In this document: piece by piece, positions 12,503-24,130 of the stretch | Layout: each line of letters starts with the position of its first letter | Position numbering within the stretch: the first letter of the stretch is position 1 | Assembly: GCF_008831285.2 (NCBI RefSeq) | Contig: NC_045148.1 | Coordinates: forward strand, 2,730,001 to 2,794,000 | Reading direction: 5' to 3' | Origin: Nymphaea colorata | Lineage: Eukaryota; Streptophyta; Magnoliopsida; Nymphaeales; Nymphaeaceae | Length of the DNA stretch: 64,000 nt | Position numbers and translations under genes: made by a program | Notes under the pieces: generated by a model | Seen by the model: the letters and a program-made list of their open reading frames with translations, nothing else | The model's database searches: none | What the model was told of the DNA's origin: nothing

Positions 12503-13057
12503 TGTCCTCACACGTCCCAACAAAATGGTGTTGCCGAACGCAAACATCGGCAACTCCTAAATGTGTCCCATACCCTCGTGTTACATTCACACGTGCCTAC
12601 TTATTTTCGGTTTGATGTGATTCTTACCGCATGCTATCTCATTAACAGATTACCATCGTCAACCATCCAAGAACGTATTCTCATTCAACTTTTATATCCA
12701 GATCGACCATTATTTTATATACCTCCTAAAGTATTTGGATGCACCTGCTTTGCACACATCCTAGGCTCAGACAAAAACAAACTTGCTGCCCAAGCCATCA
12801 AATGTGTATTCATTGGATACTCTGCCAATAACAAAAGATATAAATGCTTTGATCCCCAGACCAAGAAAGAGATTATCAGTGCGGATGTTACATTCTTTGA
12901 GTCTCGTCCTTATTTTTCTCCTTTGAGTCCTTCTCCGTCTGAGATGTCTGTACATGTGCCTCTTCCTATTCCACCAGTGTCACTTAAGTCAGTCCCTCCA
13001 TCTCAATCTAACAACTCCTATTGCCAAAAAAATTTACAAAAAGAGTTTAACAAGTAG
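12503..13057 (+). pseudogene. Ty1/copia integrase fragment
   Basis: The plus-strand translation begins with SQQNGVAERKHRQLL, the copia integrase motif near the catalytic Glu. It continues through AACYLINRLPS-like and PPKVFGCTCFAH segments and ends with FIGYSANNKRYKCFDP, the usual end of the integrase domain. No reverse transcriptase or LTR is attached, and upstream sequence is not readable in the same frame. It is a relic unrelated in orientation to the two copia elements to the right, and no target duplication was found. Confidence 0.82.
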
Positions 13058-14594
13058 AGTGTTGCATGGACTATGTTTGAAAAATACACAAATATTTTTC
13101 ACATGCACAACTCAAAGAAACAAAAAAAAAATCTTCACTACCTTGTTACAATTGATAATAACAAACCAAAGAAAATAAGATCCTAAATATAAATATGGTA
13201 GCCCCTTAAAGATGCTAGATCTCATTGATCTTCAATGGTGCATTGATCATATCCAACATATGTGGCATCTAATCTCCGTACCATCCCTTCACTTCTCTCT
13301 CAAGTGGGTAGTGAATTGTCTAAGAAAAAGTATTCAGCTGCACAATAATTAAAGAGAAAAATGCCAAATATACAATGTTTCCCATGCATACAAACAAGAC
13401 ACTTTTCATGTGGGTTTGTATATGTATGTGCTAACCAGTTGGTAAAACAAAATGCAAACCAGTACTTAGTGTCTTAGGTGACAAAGCGTCTAACACTTGG
13501 TTAATGCTGCTTAACCCAATCATAGATTAGTTCACTTGTTCTTTCTCTTATGTGAACTCAAAATATGCAACCCATTACCATAGGTTGCTAAAGTACAAAA
13601 CAATTTTTGAACTAAGAAACTAAATACTACAAACAGTAGGTTTCAAGATGCAATACTCTAAACCTAAGTCACAGTGGTATGTGGGGGAGCCCATGTACCC
13701 GTACCAGCGTACCAGTGTACCCGTACTAGGAGTGGGTAAATTTGGATCGGTTCCGGGTTGGAACCAATCCAAACCACAAAAAAAAAAACATTATCTTGTT
13801 CTGTTTATATTTTTTTTATGAGATTATATGTATGAACTATGAAAAGGAACATTGTCTTAATGATGTGATGGTACCAATTTTGTTTTTTAGAATTGAAAAT
13901 ATATAATTGTCTCTATACCGCCATACCAAGATTGGCAAAAACACCGTACATGTACCCACTTCCCCATACCCGTACCAACACCGTACCTATGTGGCATAGC
14001 TCTAAACCATCAAACTATAATGAAAAATGCACTAAAATAACAAGCATTCAACTATAACATGGACTTTCTCTCACTAGAACAGGTCACAATTGAATACTAT
14101 GTATATTTACTAATTAACAGCTAATCTTCATCTAAAACTATTTTTTAACAAAATATAACTACTTTTCTACTAAACTGTACTAAGATACGAACAATTACAA
14201 CAAAAACAAAACATAACATCATGGGTGGACTTCTCTAGAACATAAATATGCAGAAAATAGCAGTCCGCACCCAAATAAGTTAAAATTAATTACTAACAAC
14301 TATCTTTATAAGAATATACTACTTCAAACATGAGAAAATTAATTAATCTATAAAAAAAAACCTAAACACTATGCTTCAAACCTGAAAAAAAGTAAAATGC
14401 AGTTTGAACTATTAAAGTAGCTATAATTAAATATGAACAACTAATTTTTGTTTAAAAACTGATCCACATGAAGGATAATCATTAATCAGAACTAGAAAAC
14501 TAAAGTTACCGAAAGAATACCTTAAAATTGATGCAACCTAAATTATAGAGAAAGCAAAATATAAACTAATGACATCAATAGGTAAAATGCAATT
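13058..14594. other. AT-rich intergenic DNA with a hAT-like terminal fragment
   Basis: I see no coding region. At about 13676-14001 lies sequence dense in GTACCCGTACC motifs that ends CACCGTACCTATGTGGCATAG. Reverse-complemented, that resembles the right end of the hAT element at 54421-58310 (CAATGTCACATAGGTACGG). It may be a degraded related element; no clear target duplication is present. Confidence 0.4.
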
Positions 14595-14844
14595 TGTAGA
14601 AACAGTAAAAGCAAGGGAACGAGAAACGAACACAGATGTAACGTGGAAAACCCCTCAACTAGAGGGAAAAAACCACGGGTGAGGAGGACTGGTGCCCACT
14701 AGCAACCAGACACTCTCTCATAAAATTTCTTTCATACCCAAAACTTAGGGTTACCAAGATATAAGTAGAGCCTTAATAGGCTTAAACAGGAGCACACACT
14801 GGACCGGGTCCAGACCCAGACCCGTACATTAAAACACATCAACA
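14595..14844 (-). repeat. 3' LTR of copia element A
   Basis: 250 bp. On the minus strand it starts TGTTGATGTG and ends TGTTTCTACA. Next to it at 14845-14857 is the complement of the polypurine tract, read as TTGAGGGGGAG on the element strand. Confidence 0.85.
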
Positions 14845-14859
14845 CTCCCCCTCAAGTTG

Positions 14860-17800
14860 GGCATACAGATCAAACATGCCCAACTTGGATACATTTCTTT
14901 CAAATGAAGTTGAAGACAAGGCTTTGGTCAGGACATCAGTTGTTTGGTCTTCAGATCTCATGTAAGGAAGTACAAGTTCTTTAGCATCAATTCTCTCTCG
15001 AATGAAATGTCAGTCAATCTAAACATGCTTTGTTCTGTCATGAAGCATAAGGTCGTTGGCTAAGTTGATTGCTGACTTGTTATCACAATACATCTTCATT
15101 GGTTCTTCAACCTTTATACCAATATCAGTCAACAGTACTTACAGCTACAAAAGCTCAGAAACTCCCATAGCAACTGCTCTGTATTCTGCTTCAGTACTGG
15201 AACGAGAACAAATGTCTTGCCTCTTACTCCTCCACACTATGAGATTTCCTCCCAAATAGATACAATAGCCAGAGGTGGACCTCCTAGTGTCAATACAGCC
15301 TATCCAATCTGCATCTGAATAACCTTCAATTGCAAGAGTGTCTTGCTTAACATACAGGAGACCTTTGCTAGGATTCCTCTTCAAGTAACACAAGATCCTG
15401 TCGACATCCTTCAAGTGAGCATCCGTGGAAGCATGCATGAACTGACTCATCACATTCACAGTGAAGGGAATATCAGGTCTACTGAGAGTAAGATAAATCA
15501 ATTTCCCCACAAGACGTTGATATCTTCTCTTGGCCTCTTCACAGAGAGGCTCTCCATCTCTAAGACTCAGCTTATAAACAGCATCTAGAGGAGTAGAAGC
15601 CGGTCTACACCCCAGTTTCCGGTCACCTTTAACAAATCTAGAGTGTACTTCCATTGATTTAGCACAAGGCTAGTACCAAACCTAGCAATTTCAATGCCAA
15701 GGAAATATTTCAACTTACCAAGGTCCTTGAGATCAAACTCGATCGCCAACAGTTTTTTTAACTTACTTATTTCATCTTCATCATCACCTATAACAATCAT
15801 TTCATCAACATATACCACCAGAATAGTAATCTTTTGCTCATTCTTCTTCACAAAGAGTGTATGATCTCCATTCCCTTGATGATATCCATATTGTCTCATT
15901 ACAAGTCTAAGTCATTCAAACCATGCTCGAGGAGATTGTTTGAGTCCATATAAAACTTTCCTTAGCTTGCAACATTTTCCAGGTTCCTCATATCCTGGAG
16001 GCATACACATATATACTTCCTCTTCAAGGTCTCCATTGAGAAATGTGTTATTGACATCAAGTTGGTACATCTTCCACTCCTTTATCACAACTAAGGATAT
16101 AAGGACTCTGACAATCTTCATCTTTGCAATGGGAACAAAGGTCTCCAAGTAGTCGATTCCATATTTCTGATTGAACCTCTTGGCAACAAGTCGAGCTTTA
16201 TATCTGTCTATATTCCCATCTGGCTTATACTTAATGGTGTAAACCCACTTGGATCCTAGCATATAAGCGACTTCAGGAATCTTTACCATCTCCCATGTCT
16301 TGTTTCTGTTCAAGGCTTCCATCTCTTCTTGCATTGCATAAGTCCACTTGGGATCACTCTGAATCTCAGCAACGTTCCTATAAATCACTTCCAAAGAAAG
16401 AGAAGATACAAAGCATTTGTAGTCTTTGCTCAGTCTAGAATATGAAACAAAGTTACCAATAGGATGTTGAGTACATGACCTGACACCCTTTCACAGGGCG
16501 ATGGAAAGCTCTTCATTTGTAGTAACAGTTTGAATGTCTTCTTCAACTTGTTTCTCCTGAGAATGACTTGGATCATCCATGGAGGGACTAACTGGATTGG
16601 GAGTATAATTCTCACCACCTGTCACCTCATCTGTACAGACTCTTCGCCTAGAGTAAACTTGCCCAAAAAGGTGACTACATTCCTCCTCAGTCCCAGTAGA
16701 ATCCCTTTCATCAACTGCTTGATCTCCTCCCTCCTATAGTACAGGAAATCTGTGAACTAAATATCTTGACTCGAAGAATACTCTTCCCTTGACATAGACT
16801 TCTCCCCTAAAGAGAATTATCACCAAAATAGGAAGCATGTTCAAGGAAAGTGACATTTTTGGTAACATAGGCACGACCAGTGGAAGGGTCCCGACACTTG
16901 TACCCTTTTTGAGTAGGAGAGTAACCTAGAAATATGCCCTTAATAGACCTTGGATCAAGTTTTTTAATATGAGGACTATGATTGTAAATAAAGGAGACAC
17001 AACCAAAAACTCTAGGTGGAAGAGAGAAAGGCTCACGACTCCCCAGTAACATAGAATAAGGCGTCTACCCATTCAACACACGACTAGGCATATGGTTGAT
17101 AAGATATGCAGTGGTCAACACAGCATCCCCCCAATACTTTTTTGGAACATGACGTTGAAAAAGAAGAGTCCGAGTCATATTCAATAACTGGTGAAACAAG
17201 TGCCTGAGTCATATTCAATAACTGGCGATTCTTTCGTTCAGCAACTCCATTTTGAGAAGGAGTATAACTACATAAAGTCTCATGAACAATTCTCTTTTTT
17301 TGAAAGAAGCTATCAACATACTAGCACGTATATTCACGAGCATTGTCAGACTGAAATGTCTTAACAAATGTTCCATATTGAGTTTCCACATAAGTAATGA
17401 AAGTTTCTATGACAGTAGGAACTTCACTACGGTCTTTCAGCAAGTAAACAATGGTGTTCCGAGAACAATCATCTATAAAGGTGATAAAATACTAAAAACC
17501 ATGACAAAAGAAATTCCAAAAGGCCCCCACACATCAGAATGAATCATCGCAAACATTTCGTTAGCACGATGGATAGACACAGGGTATGAAGCCCTAACAT
17601 GTTTTGTCAGGTGACAGACATCACAAGACACCATAGTCATATCTAACCTGGTACACAAATCAGGAAATAACTATCTTAGAATTCCAAAAGGAAGGTGTCC
17701 AAGGTGCTCATGCCAATGCAGAATCGATTGAAGGGAGTCCTTTCTATTCTTCATTGTTTTGCTGGCAGCTGTCATGAGGGCAGTAGGGGCACGCATAGGT

Positions 17801-18120
17801 AAACGATATAGCCCTTTAGAAAACAAACCAATCCCAATCCTTTTCCCTATCACCAAGTCCTGTATAACACAGCGATCAGCAGAAAAAATAAGTTCATAAT
17901 TCAACTCTTTTGTAATCTTGCTAACCGACAAGAAGTTCAAGAGAAGATAAGGAACATGTAGAGCATTGTGGACTAAGAACTTGTTCAAAAGTGAGAGACT
18001 CCCTTTTCTAGCCATAGAAAGAGGAACTATCAGCAAGAGACACTTGTTCCTTTCCTGACCAAAGCTTATACCCATGAAAGACCTTAGAATCGCCAGTCAT
18101 GTGGTGGGTAGCACCACTGT
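14860..18120 (-). pseudogene. Copia element A pol remnant
   Basis: Segments in order on the minus strand: gag-pre-integrase with HWHEHLGH (about 17671-18075); integrase N-terminus with CDVCH and HSDVWGP (17473-17658); integrase C-terminus with FLGYSPTQKGYKCRDP (16807-17052); reverse transcriptase with [12 protein letters not shown] and [12 protein letters not shown] (15912-16394) and its second part (15585-15899); RNase H with GYSDADW, SSTEAEYRA and CDNKSA (about 14900-15654). Stops and frameshifts separate the blocks. The polymerase active-site motif, normally YVDD, reads YVDE, so this copy would probably be inactive even with its frames repaired. Confidence 0.88.
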
Positions 18121-18130
18121 CAATAATCCA

Positions 18131-19279
18131 CTCCCCCATTGTAGACAGCTTTAGTCTACAAATTTAGCTGACACCATAAGGTATGTGTAGTCGTTTCTCA
18201 GTTATCATTTTGTCATACTTCCTAGTTCATGATCACATGTACGACCATTTGGCCAACTTCTTTATGTGAGGATGAGCTCTGCTTGACTAGTTATGTTCAC
18301 AAGTCACTATTGAAAATGAACCAGTTTTAGGAAGAATGTATGCTCAACTGTAAATAATCCAACATGTTCACCAGGGGAAAGACACTAAGAAATATTATCG
18401 GTCTCTGAATCGCTCAACATTGGTAGCTATCGAGCCTACAATTGTGCTTTGTTATATTTGAAGCATACGTTTGATCGACACCTTAAGGTATATTTTAAGT
18501 GATCATTTGCTTGACCTTCATCTACATATTTGGAGTTTGAGCATCATGCACCAAAAAACATGAATAGATTCAAGATTCCTCGTCAATTGTTGTTATTAGA
18601 CAGATAATCATTGATTTCTTTGTGCAAGAATGTTCCCCACTTGACCAAGTGTGGTCACAGGTCACTGTTGAACATGTACCAAATTTAGGATGGCCATTTG
18701 CTTTGCCATAAGTAGTCCAATGCATCCCCCAAGGGAAAGATATTGGAAAACATAATCAGTCCCTGCATTGCTCAATAGTAGCAGTGATCAAGCATATAAT
18801 CTTGCATCTTAATTTCAAGCCATTTGATGCCCAATTAGGGCAAGCTGGCCTCCATTGTACATTTATATGTAAAATCATTTGATTGGTAATAACCTACTAC
18901 ATGTGTATGAAATAACTCCTTTGCTCCCATAAATCACCACCATCTACAAGGTCAGATAGGTTTGAATTTCACGTTGCATTTAATGCCATTTATAATTAAC
19001 ATGTAGAGAATGCTTAATAACTCCCATCTCCATTTTGGACAAATGAAGTTGGTCCTTTTAGTGGTGTGATGGTAAAGCAGAGTGCCAGTAATTAGAAATG
19101 GAAAAGGTCTAATTAAAGTTTGATAGGAGAACATATATAGTAAACTGTAAATGAGTTGAGACCAAACAAATGGATTAGTAATTTTGTACACACTCTCATA
19201 AATATTCGTCCTCAACTATTTCTCACACTATGTCGTTCACTCATTTATATGATCTTAAATCTTCTTATAGGTTGTACAT
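18131..19279. other. Intervening DNA with a diverged 358-bp-spaced repeat
   Basis: I see no gene. Two similar blocks of about 170 bp begin at 18282 and 18640. Both start CTTGAC, share CAAGTCACT/CAGGTCACT, a GGGGAAAGA/AGGGAAAGA stretch and a GCTCAAC/GCTCAAT stretch. They look like an old tandem duplication. Confidence 0.5.
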
Positions 19280-19509
19280 TGTAGAAACAAAAACAAGAGA
19301 AGAACACGATGTAACATGGAAAACCCCTCAACTAGAGGGAAAAACCACGAGTGAGGAGGACTAGTGCCCACAAGCTGCCAGACACACTCTCTCTTAGACT
19401 TGCATTTTTTCACTGAAAAGAGGGATTACAAGGGTATAAACAGAACCCAACAACATTACAAAGCGGATCGGGTCTATACCCAGACCCAAAACAACCAAAC
19501 CTGTCAACA
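19280..19509 (-). repeat. 3' LTR of copia element B
   Basis: About 230 bp. It starts TGTTGACAGG and ends TTTCTACA on the element strand. The polypurine complement CTCCCCCTCGAG follows at 19510 on the plus strand. Confidence 0.93.
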
Positions 19510-19519
19510 CTCCCCCTCG

Positions 19520-22350
19520 AGTTGAGCATACAGACATTTCTTTCAAATGAAGTTGAAGACAAGGCTTTGGTTAGACCATCAGTTGTCTGGTCTTCAGATT
19601 TCATATAAGGAAGAATAAGTTTTTAGCATCAATTCTATCTCGAATGAAATGACGGTCGATCTCAACATGCTTTGTTTTGTCATGTAAGACAAGATTGTTG
19701 GCCAAGTTGATTGCTGACTTGTTATCACAATACATCTTCATTGGTCCTTCAATCTTTATACCAATATCGGTCAATAATACTTTCAGCCACAGTAGCTCAG
19801 AAACTCCCATAGCAACTGCTCTGTATTCTGCTTCAGCACTAAAACAAAAGCAAACGTCTTGTCTCTTACTCCTCCACGCTACGAAATTCCCTCCCAAATA
19901 GTTACAATAGCCTGAGTGGATCTCTTAGTGTCAATATAGCCTGCCCAGTCTGCATCTGAGTAACCTTCAATCTCAAGAGTGTCTTGCTTAACATATAGGA
20001 GACCCTTGCTAGGATTCCTTTTCAAGTAGCACAGGATCCTGTCAACAACCTTCAAGTGAGCATCTGTGGGAGCATGCATGAATTGACTCATCACATTTAC
20101 AGCAAAGGAAATATCAGGTCTAGTGAGAGTAAGATAAATCAACTTCCCAACTAAACGTTGCTATCTTCCCTTGGCTTCTTCACAGAGAGGCTCTCCATCT
20201 TTAAGACTCAACTTGTGCCTAGCATCAAGAGGAATAGAGGCAGGTCTACACCCTAGTTTTCTGGTCTCCTTTAAGAAATCTAGAGTGTACTTCCATTTAT
20301 TTAGCACAAGGCTAGTACCAGACCTAGCAATTTTAATGCCAAGAAAATATTTTAGCTTACCAAGGTCCTTGAGATCGAACTCGAACGCCAATAGTTTCTT
20401 TAACTTAGTTATTTCATCTTCATCATCACCTGTGACAATCATATCATCAACATATACCAACAAAAGAGTAACTTTTTTATTCATTTCTCTTCACAAAGAG
20501 TGTAGATCCCCATTCCTTTGATGACATCCATGTTGTCTCATTACAAGTCTAAGTCGTTCAAACCATGCTCGAGGGGATTGCTTAAGCCCATACAGAGCTT
20601 TCCTTAGCTTGCAACATTTTTCAGGTTCCTCATATCCTGGAGGCATACACATATACATTTTCTCTTCAAGGTCTCCATTGAGAAAAGCGTTCTTGACATC
20701 AAGTTGGTACATCTTCCACTCCTTTATCACTACTAAGGAGATAATGACTCTGACAGTCTTCATGTTCACAACAGGAGCAAAGGTCTCCAAGTAGTCAATT
20801 TCATATTTCTGACTGAAACCCTTGGCAAAAAGTCAAGCTTTATATCTATCTACACTCACATCTGGCTTACATTTAATGGTGTAAACCCACTTGGATCCTA
20901 CTAGATGAGCCGCTTCAGGAATCTTTACCACCTCCCATGTCTTGTTTTTGTTCAAGGCTTCCATCTCTTCTTGCATAGCATAAGTCCACTTGGAATCACT
21001 CTGAGCCTCAACAATAGTCTTGGAATCACAGCCAAAGAAAGAGATAAAACAAAATAATTGTATTCCTTGCTCAGTCTAAAATATGACATGAAGTTACCAA
21101 TAGGGTGTTGCGTACATCACCTGACACTCTTTCTAAGAGCAATGGGTAATTCTTCACTTTCTGCTTCTGCCTGGGTACCTTCAACTGACATCTCTTGAGC
21201 ACGACTTGGGTCATCTAGGGAAGAAGTAGCATTAGGATTGAGAGTAGGATTCTTTAACCAAAGGGCATCACTTCGTCAGCTGCATCAGTGAGTCCTGCTG
21301 CATGCAACATTTGCCTAGAGTAAACCTACCCAAACAAACGGTCATGAAGTTGTCCCTCTATATCCACAATTGAACATCGATCATCCTTATTGTGCTCTAG
21401 AGGGTTAGTAACCTGAATCTCTTCTTGTATTCCAAAAAATCTGTAAACTGAATCTCTTGATTGGGAGAATACACTTCTTTCATTGTAAACTTCTTCCCTT
21501 AAAGAGAATTCTCACCAAAATAGGAAGTATGTTCCATGAAGGTGACATCTTTGGTAACATAGGCACAACTAGTAGAAGGGTCCCGACACATATATCCTTT
21601 TTGAGTGGAGGAATAACCTAGACAAATGCCCTTAATCGACCTTGGATCAAGGTTTTTTATATTAAGGCTGTGATTGTGAATAAAATAGACACAGCCAAAA
21701 ACTCTAGGTGGAAGAGAGAAAGGTTCAGGACTCCCCGGTAACATAGAATGAGGCGTCTGCCCATTCAACACAACTAGGCATATAGTTAATTAGATATGCA
21801 TTGATCAACACAGCATCTCCCCAATACTTTTTTGGAACATGACGTTGAAAAAGAGGAGCTCAAGTCATATTCAATAACTGACGATTCTTTCATTCAGCAA
21901 CTCCATTTTGAGGAGCAATATAACTAAAGAAAGTCTCATCAAAAATTTCTCTTTTTCGAAAAAAGTTATCAACAGACTGGCACATATATTCACGAGCATT
22001 GTCAGACTGAAAGGTCTTAACAGAGGTCCCAAATTGAGTTTCCACAAGAGCAATGAAAGCCTCTATGACATTAGATACTTCACTACGGTCTTTCAGCAAG
22101 TAAACAAAGGTGTTACAAGAACAATCATATATAAAGGTGATAAAATACTGAAAACCATGATGAGAAGGAATTCCTGAATGCCCCCTCACATCAGAATGAA
22201 TCAAGGCAAACACCTCATTAGAACGATGGATAGAAACATGGTATGAAGCCCTAACATGTTTAGTCGGGTGACAGACACCATAGTCATATCTAACCTGAAA
22301 CATAAATCAGGAAACAACTGTCTAAGAATTCCAAAAGGAAGGTGAATTTT
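19520..22350 (-). pseudogene. Copia element B pol remnant
   Basis: Blocks on the minus strand: pre-integrase and integrase with IHSDVRG, FQSDNAREY and PQNGVAE (21890-22398); integrase C-terminus with FGCVYFIHNHS and LGYSSTQKGY (21499-21771); reverse transcriptase with AFLNGDLEE and [12 protein letters not shown] (20491-20790), then YVDDMIVTGDD (20161-20484); RNase H with GYSDADWAGY (19879-20142), then SAEAEYRAVAMG and CDNKSAINLANN (19601-19897). YVDD is intact, unlike element A. Frameshifts, for example within RNase H, break the reading frame. Confidence 0.9.
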
Positions 22351-22817
22351 TGATGACCCCTCAGGTGGGCACCGAGCGACGCACGGTAAAATACCCAACT
22401 ACAGAGTCGGGTAACCCCTCAGGCGGTCGACAGCAGGGCTCCACAGGACAACACCGATAGTGATGGAACTGTCGGGTGTGAGAGCGTCAGTTGAACAGAG
22501 AACATGGGCGACAGCATTGGGCGATGGAGCAGAGGATAGGGCCGACAGTGTCGGGCGATGGAGAACGTCGGGCATGAGGGCATCAGACGAGCAGCACATC
22601 GGGCAAAAAACTAAGAGACGCCGAAACATCACGGCGGTCAGCAGAGAGGAGAGGGCAGCACAAAACGTCGCCAGAATTGCACGGCGGTCAGCAGGGATAG
22701 GCAACAAGGAATCCTCACCCAAACAGTGATGAGTGATATGCAGTCCAATCTGAATAGTGAAAAAAAAATATGAACCTTCCTCCAACATGAGCATAGAAAA
22801 AAATCAGAACCAACTTA
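22351..22817. other. Unrelated GC-rich sequence in place of gag
   Basis: Between the primer-binding site and the pre-integrase there is no gag-like coding sequence. Instead there is GC-rich DNA with repeated GTCGGGC/ACGGCGGTCAGCAG motifs (ACGGCGGTCAGCAG occurs twice, near 22630 and 22680). Its base composition differs sharply from the flanking pol. It may be captured host sequence or an older insertion. Confidence 0.6.
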
Positions 22818-22829
22818 GCTCTGATACCA
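22818..22829 (-). promoter_or_regulatory. Primer-binding site of copia element B
   Basis: TGGTATCAGAGC lies immediately after the 5' LTR on the minus strand. This is the usual complement of the initiator methionine tRNA 3' end used by plant LTR elements. Confidence 0.9.
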
Positions 22830-23060
22830 TGTAGAAACAAAAACAAGAGAAGAACACAATGTAACGTGGAAAACCCCTCAACTAGAGAGAAAATACCACG
22901 GGTGAGGAGGACTGTTGCCCACAAGCAGCCAGACACACTCTCTCTTAGATTTGCATTTTTTCACTGAAAAGAGAGACTACAAGGGTATAAATAGAACCCA
23001 ACAACATTACATAGCAGATCAGATCTAGACCCAGACCCGAAACAACCAAACCCATCAACA
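22830..23060 (-). repeat. 5' LTR of copia element B
   Basis: 231 bp, collinear with the LTR at 19280-19509. It starts TGTTGATGGG and ends TTTCTACA on the element strand, next to the TACAT target duplication at 23061. Confidence 0.93.
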
Positions 23061-23417
23061 TACATGAAACAATAGAGTTGAAGGAACAATCAGAGAGAAT
23101 TATACATGCTGCATACTCAGTCCATTCATCATGGTATGGGGCTTGTGAATTTGCACTTTATTGAGGAAGTGGAATCATTTTGTGTGATTGCTAGTCAATT
23201 CATGTATATCTCATCAGTTATTGCATTGTATAGAGTACAATCCACCAGTCCCCCTTCAGCTTTGTTTTCCCATGGACTAAAAGCAAGATTCACCGCAAAT
23301 GTGTATGAAGAAGGGATCATATGGCAAATGTGAGAAAAAGTAGACATGTATATGAGCAGATGTCCTACAATATGTGACGTAATGATAGATACATAGTGTG
23401 ACATAAAGTGCAATTGG

Positions 23418-24130
23418 TTATGCGATACTATGCTCGACACCATTATACACATTAAGCCCTTTACTAATTCATTGTGTGATACTATGTGTGGCAACATTAT
23501 ACACGTCAAAACATTTGATTTTGTGTGATTAGTTGTGCGATACTATGTGTGACACCATTATACAGGTCAAACCCTTTTATTTTGGTGTGATTCGTTGTGT
23601 GACACTATATGTATTACTATTATACATGTCAAACCATTTGATTTTGTACAATTCATTGTGTGATACTACATGTGACACCAATATACACATAAAACCCTTT
23701 CATTTTTTTGCTATTGATTGAGTGATACTATGTGTGGCAAAACTATATATGTCGAACACTTTGATTATGTGCAATTCATTGAGCAATACTATATGTGACA
23801 CCATTATACATGCAAAACCTTTGATTTTGCTATTATCCATTGTAATGTGTGGCAGCAGTATACACATCAAACCTTTTGATTTTGTGCAATTTGTTGAATG
23901 GTACTATATGTGACTTCACTATACATGTCCAACCCTTTGTCTTTCGTGCTATTCGTTGTGTGATACTATGTGTGGTAACACTGTATATGTCAAACCATTT
24001 GATTCTATGTGATTCGTTAAGCGATACTATGTGGCACCACTATACAAATCAAACCCTTTGATTTTAGTGTGATATATTGTGCCATACAATGTGTGACACC
24101 AACTATGCATGTCAAACTCTTTAATTTTTA
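23418..24130. repeat. About 61-bp minisatellite, about 12 copies
   Basis: Degenerate head-to-tail units spaced 54 to 62 bp. Unit starts are near 23424, 23478, 23539, 23601, 23662, 23724, 23784, 23841, 23900, 23962, 24023 and 24082. Each contains GATACTATGTGTGACACC, then TATACACATCAAACCCTTTG, then a variable GTGCAATTCGTTG. Copies diverge noticeably. The short open frames across it have no coding meaning. Confidence 0.92.

Larger units (their letters stand above)
14595..18130 (-). mobile_element. Ty1/copia element A, 5'-truncated
   Basis: The 3' LTR (14595-14844), polypurine tract and pol region are present on the minus strand in the order pre-integrase, integrase, reverse transcriptase, RNase H. 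No 5' LTR, primer-binding site or gag is found to the right of about 18130. It belongs to the same family as the element at 19280-23060: LTR ends match (TGTTGATG...TTTCTACA) and pol segments are collinear. The exact truncation point is uncertain. Confidence 0.85.
19280..23060 (-). mobile_element. Ty1/copia element B, complete termini, 3.78 kb
   Basis: Two LTRs (19280-19509 and 22830-23060) bound the element, and a 5-bp target duplication TACAT lies at 19275-19279 and 23061-23065. The primer-binding site follows the 5' LTR, and the polypurine complement lies next to the 3' LTR. Pol is collinear with element A but broken by frameshifts. The gag region is missing and replaced by about 0.4 kb of unrelated GC-rich sequence. 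By hand alignment the LTRs differ at about 20 of 230 positions, so the insertion is not recent. Confidence 0.93.

Noticed and set aside
22818-22829. tRNA-like match at the copia LTR (also 34340-34351 at the gypsy LTR)
   Set aside because: Only the 12-base complement of a tRNA 3' end is present, so these are primer-binding sites and not tRNA genes.
23418-24130. CRISPR-like regular repeat spacing
   Set aside because: The whole 61-bp unit repeats with gradual divergence. There are no unique spacers, and the context is a plant genome.
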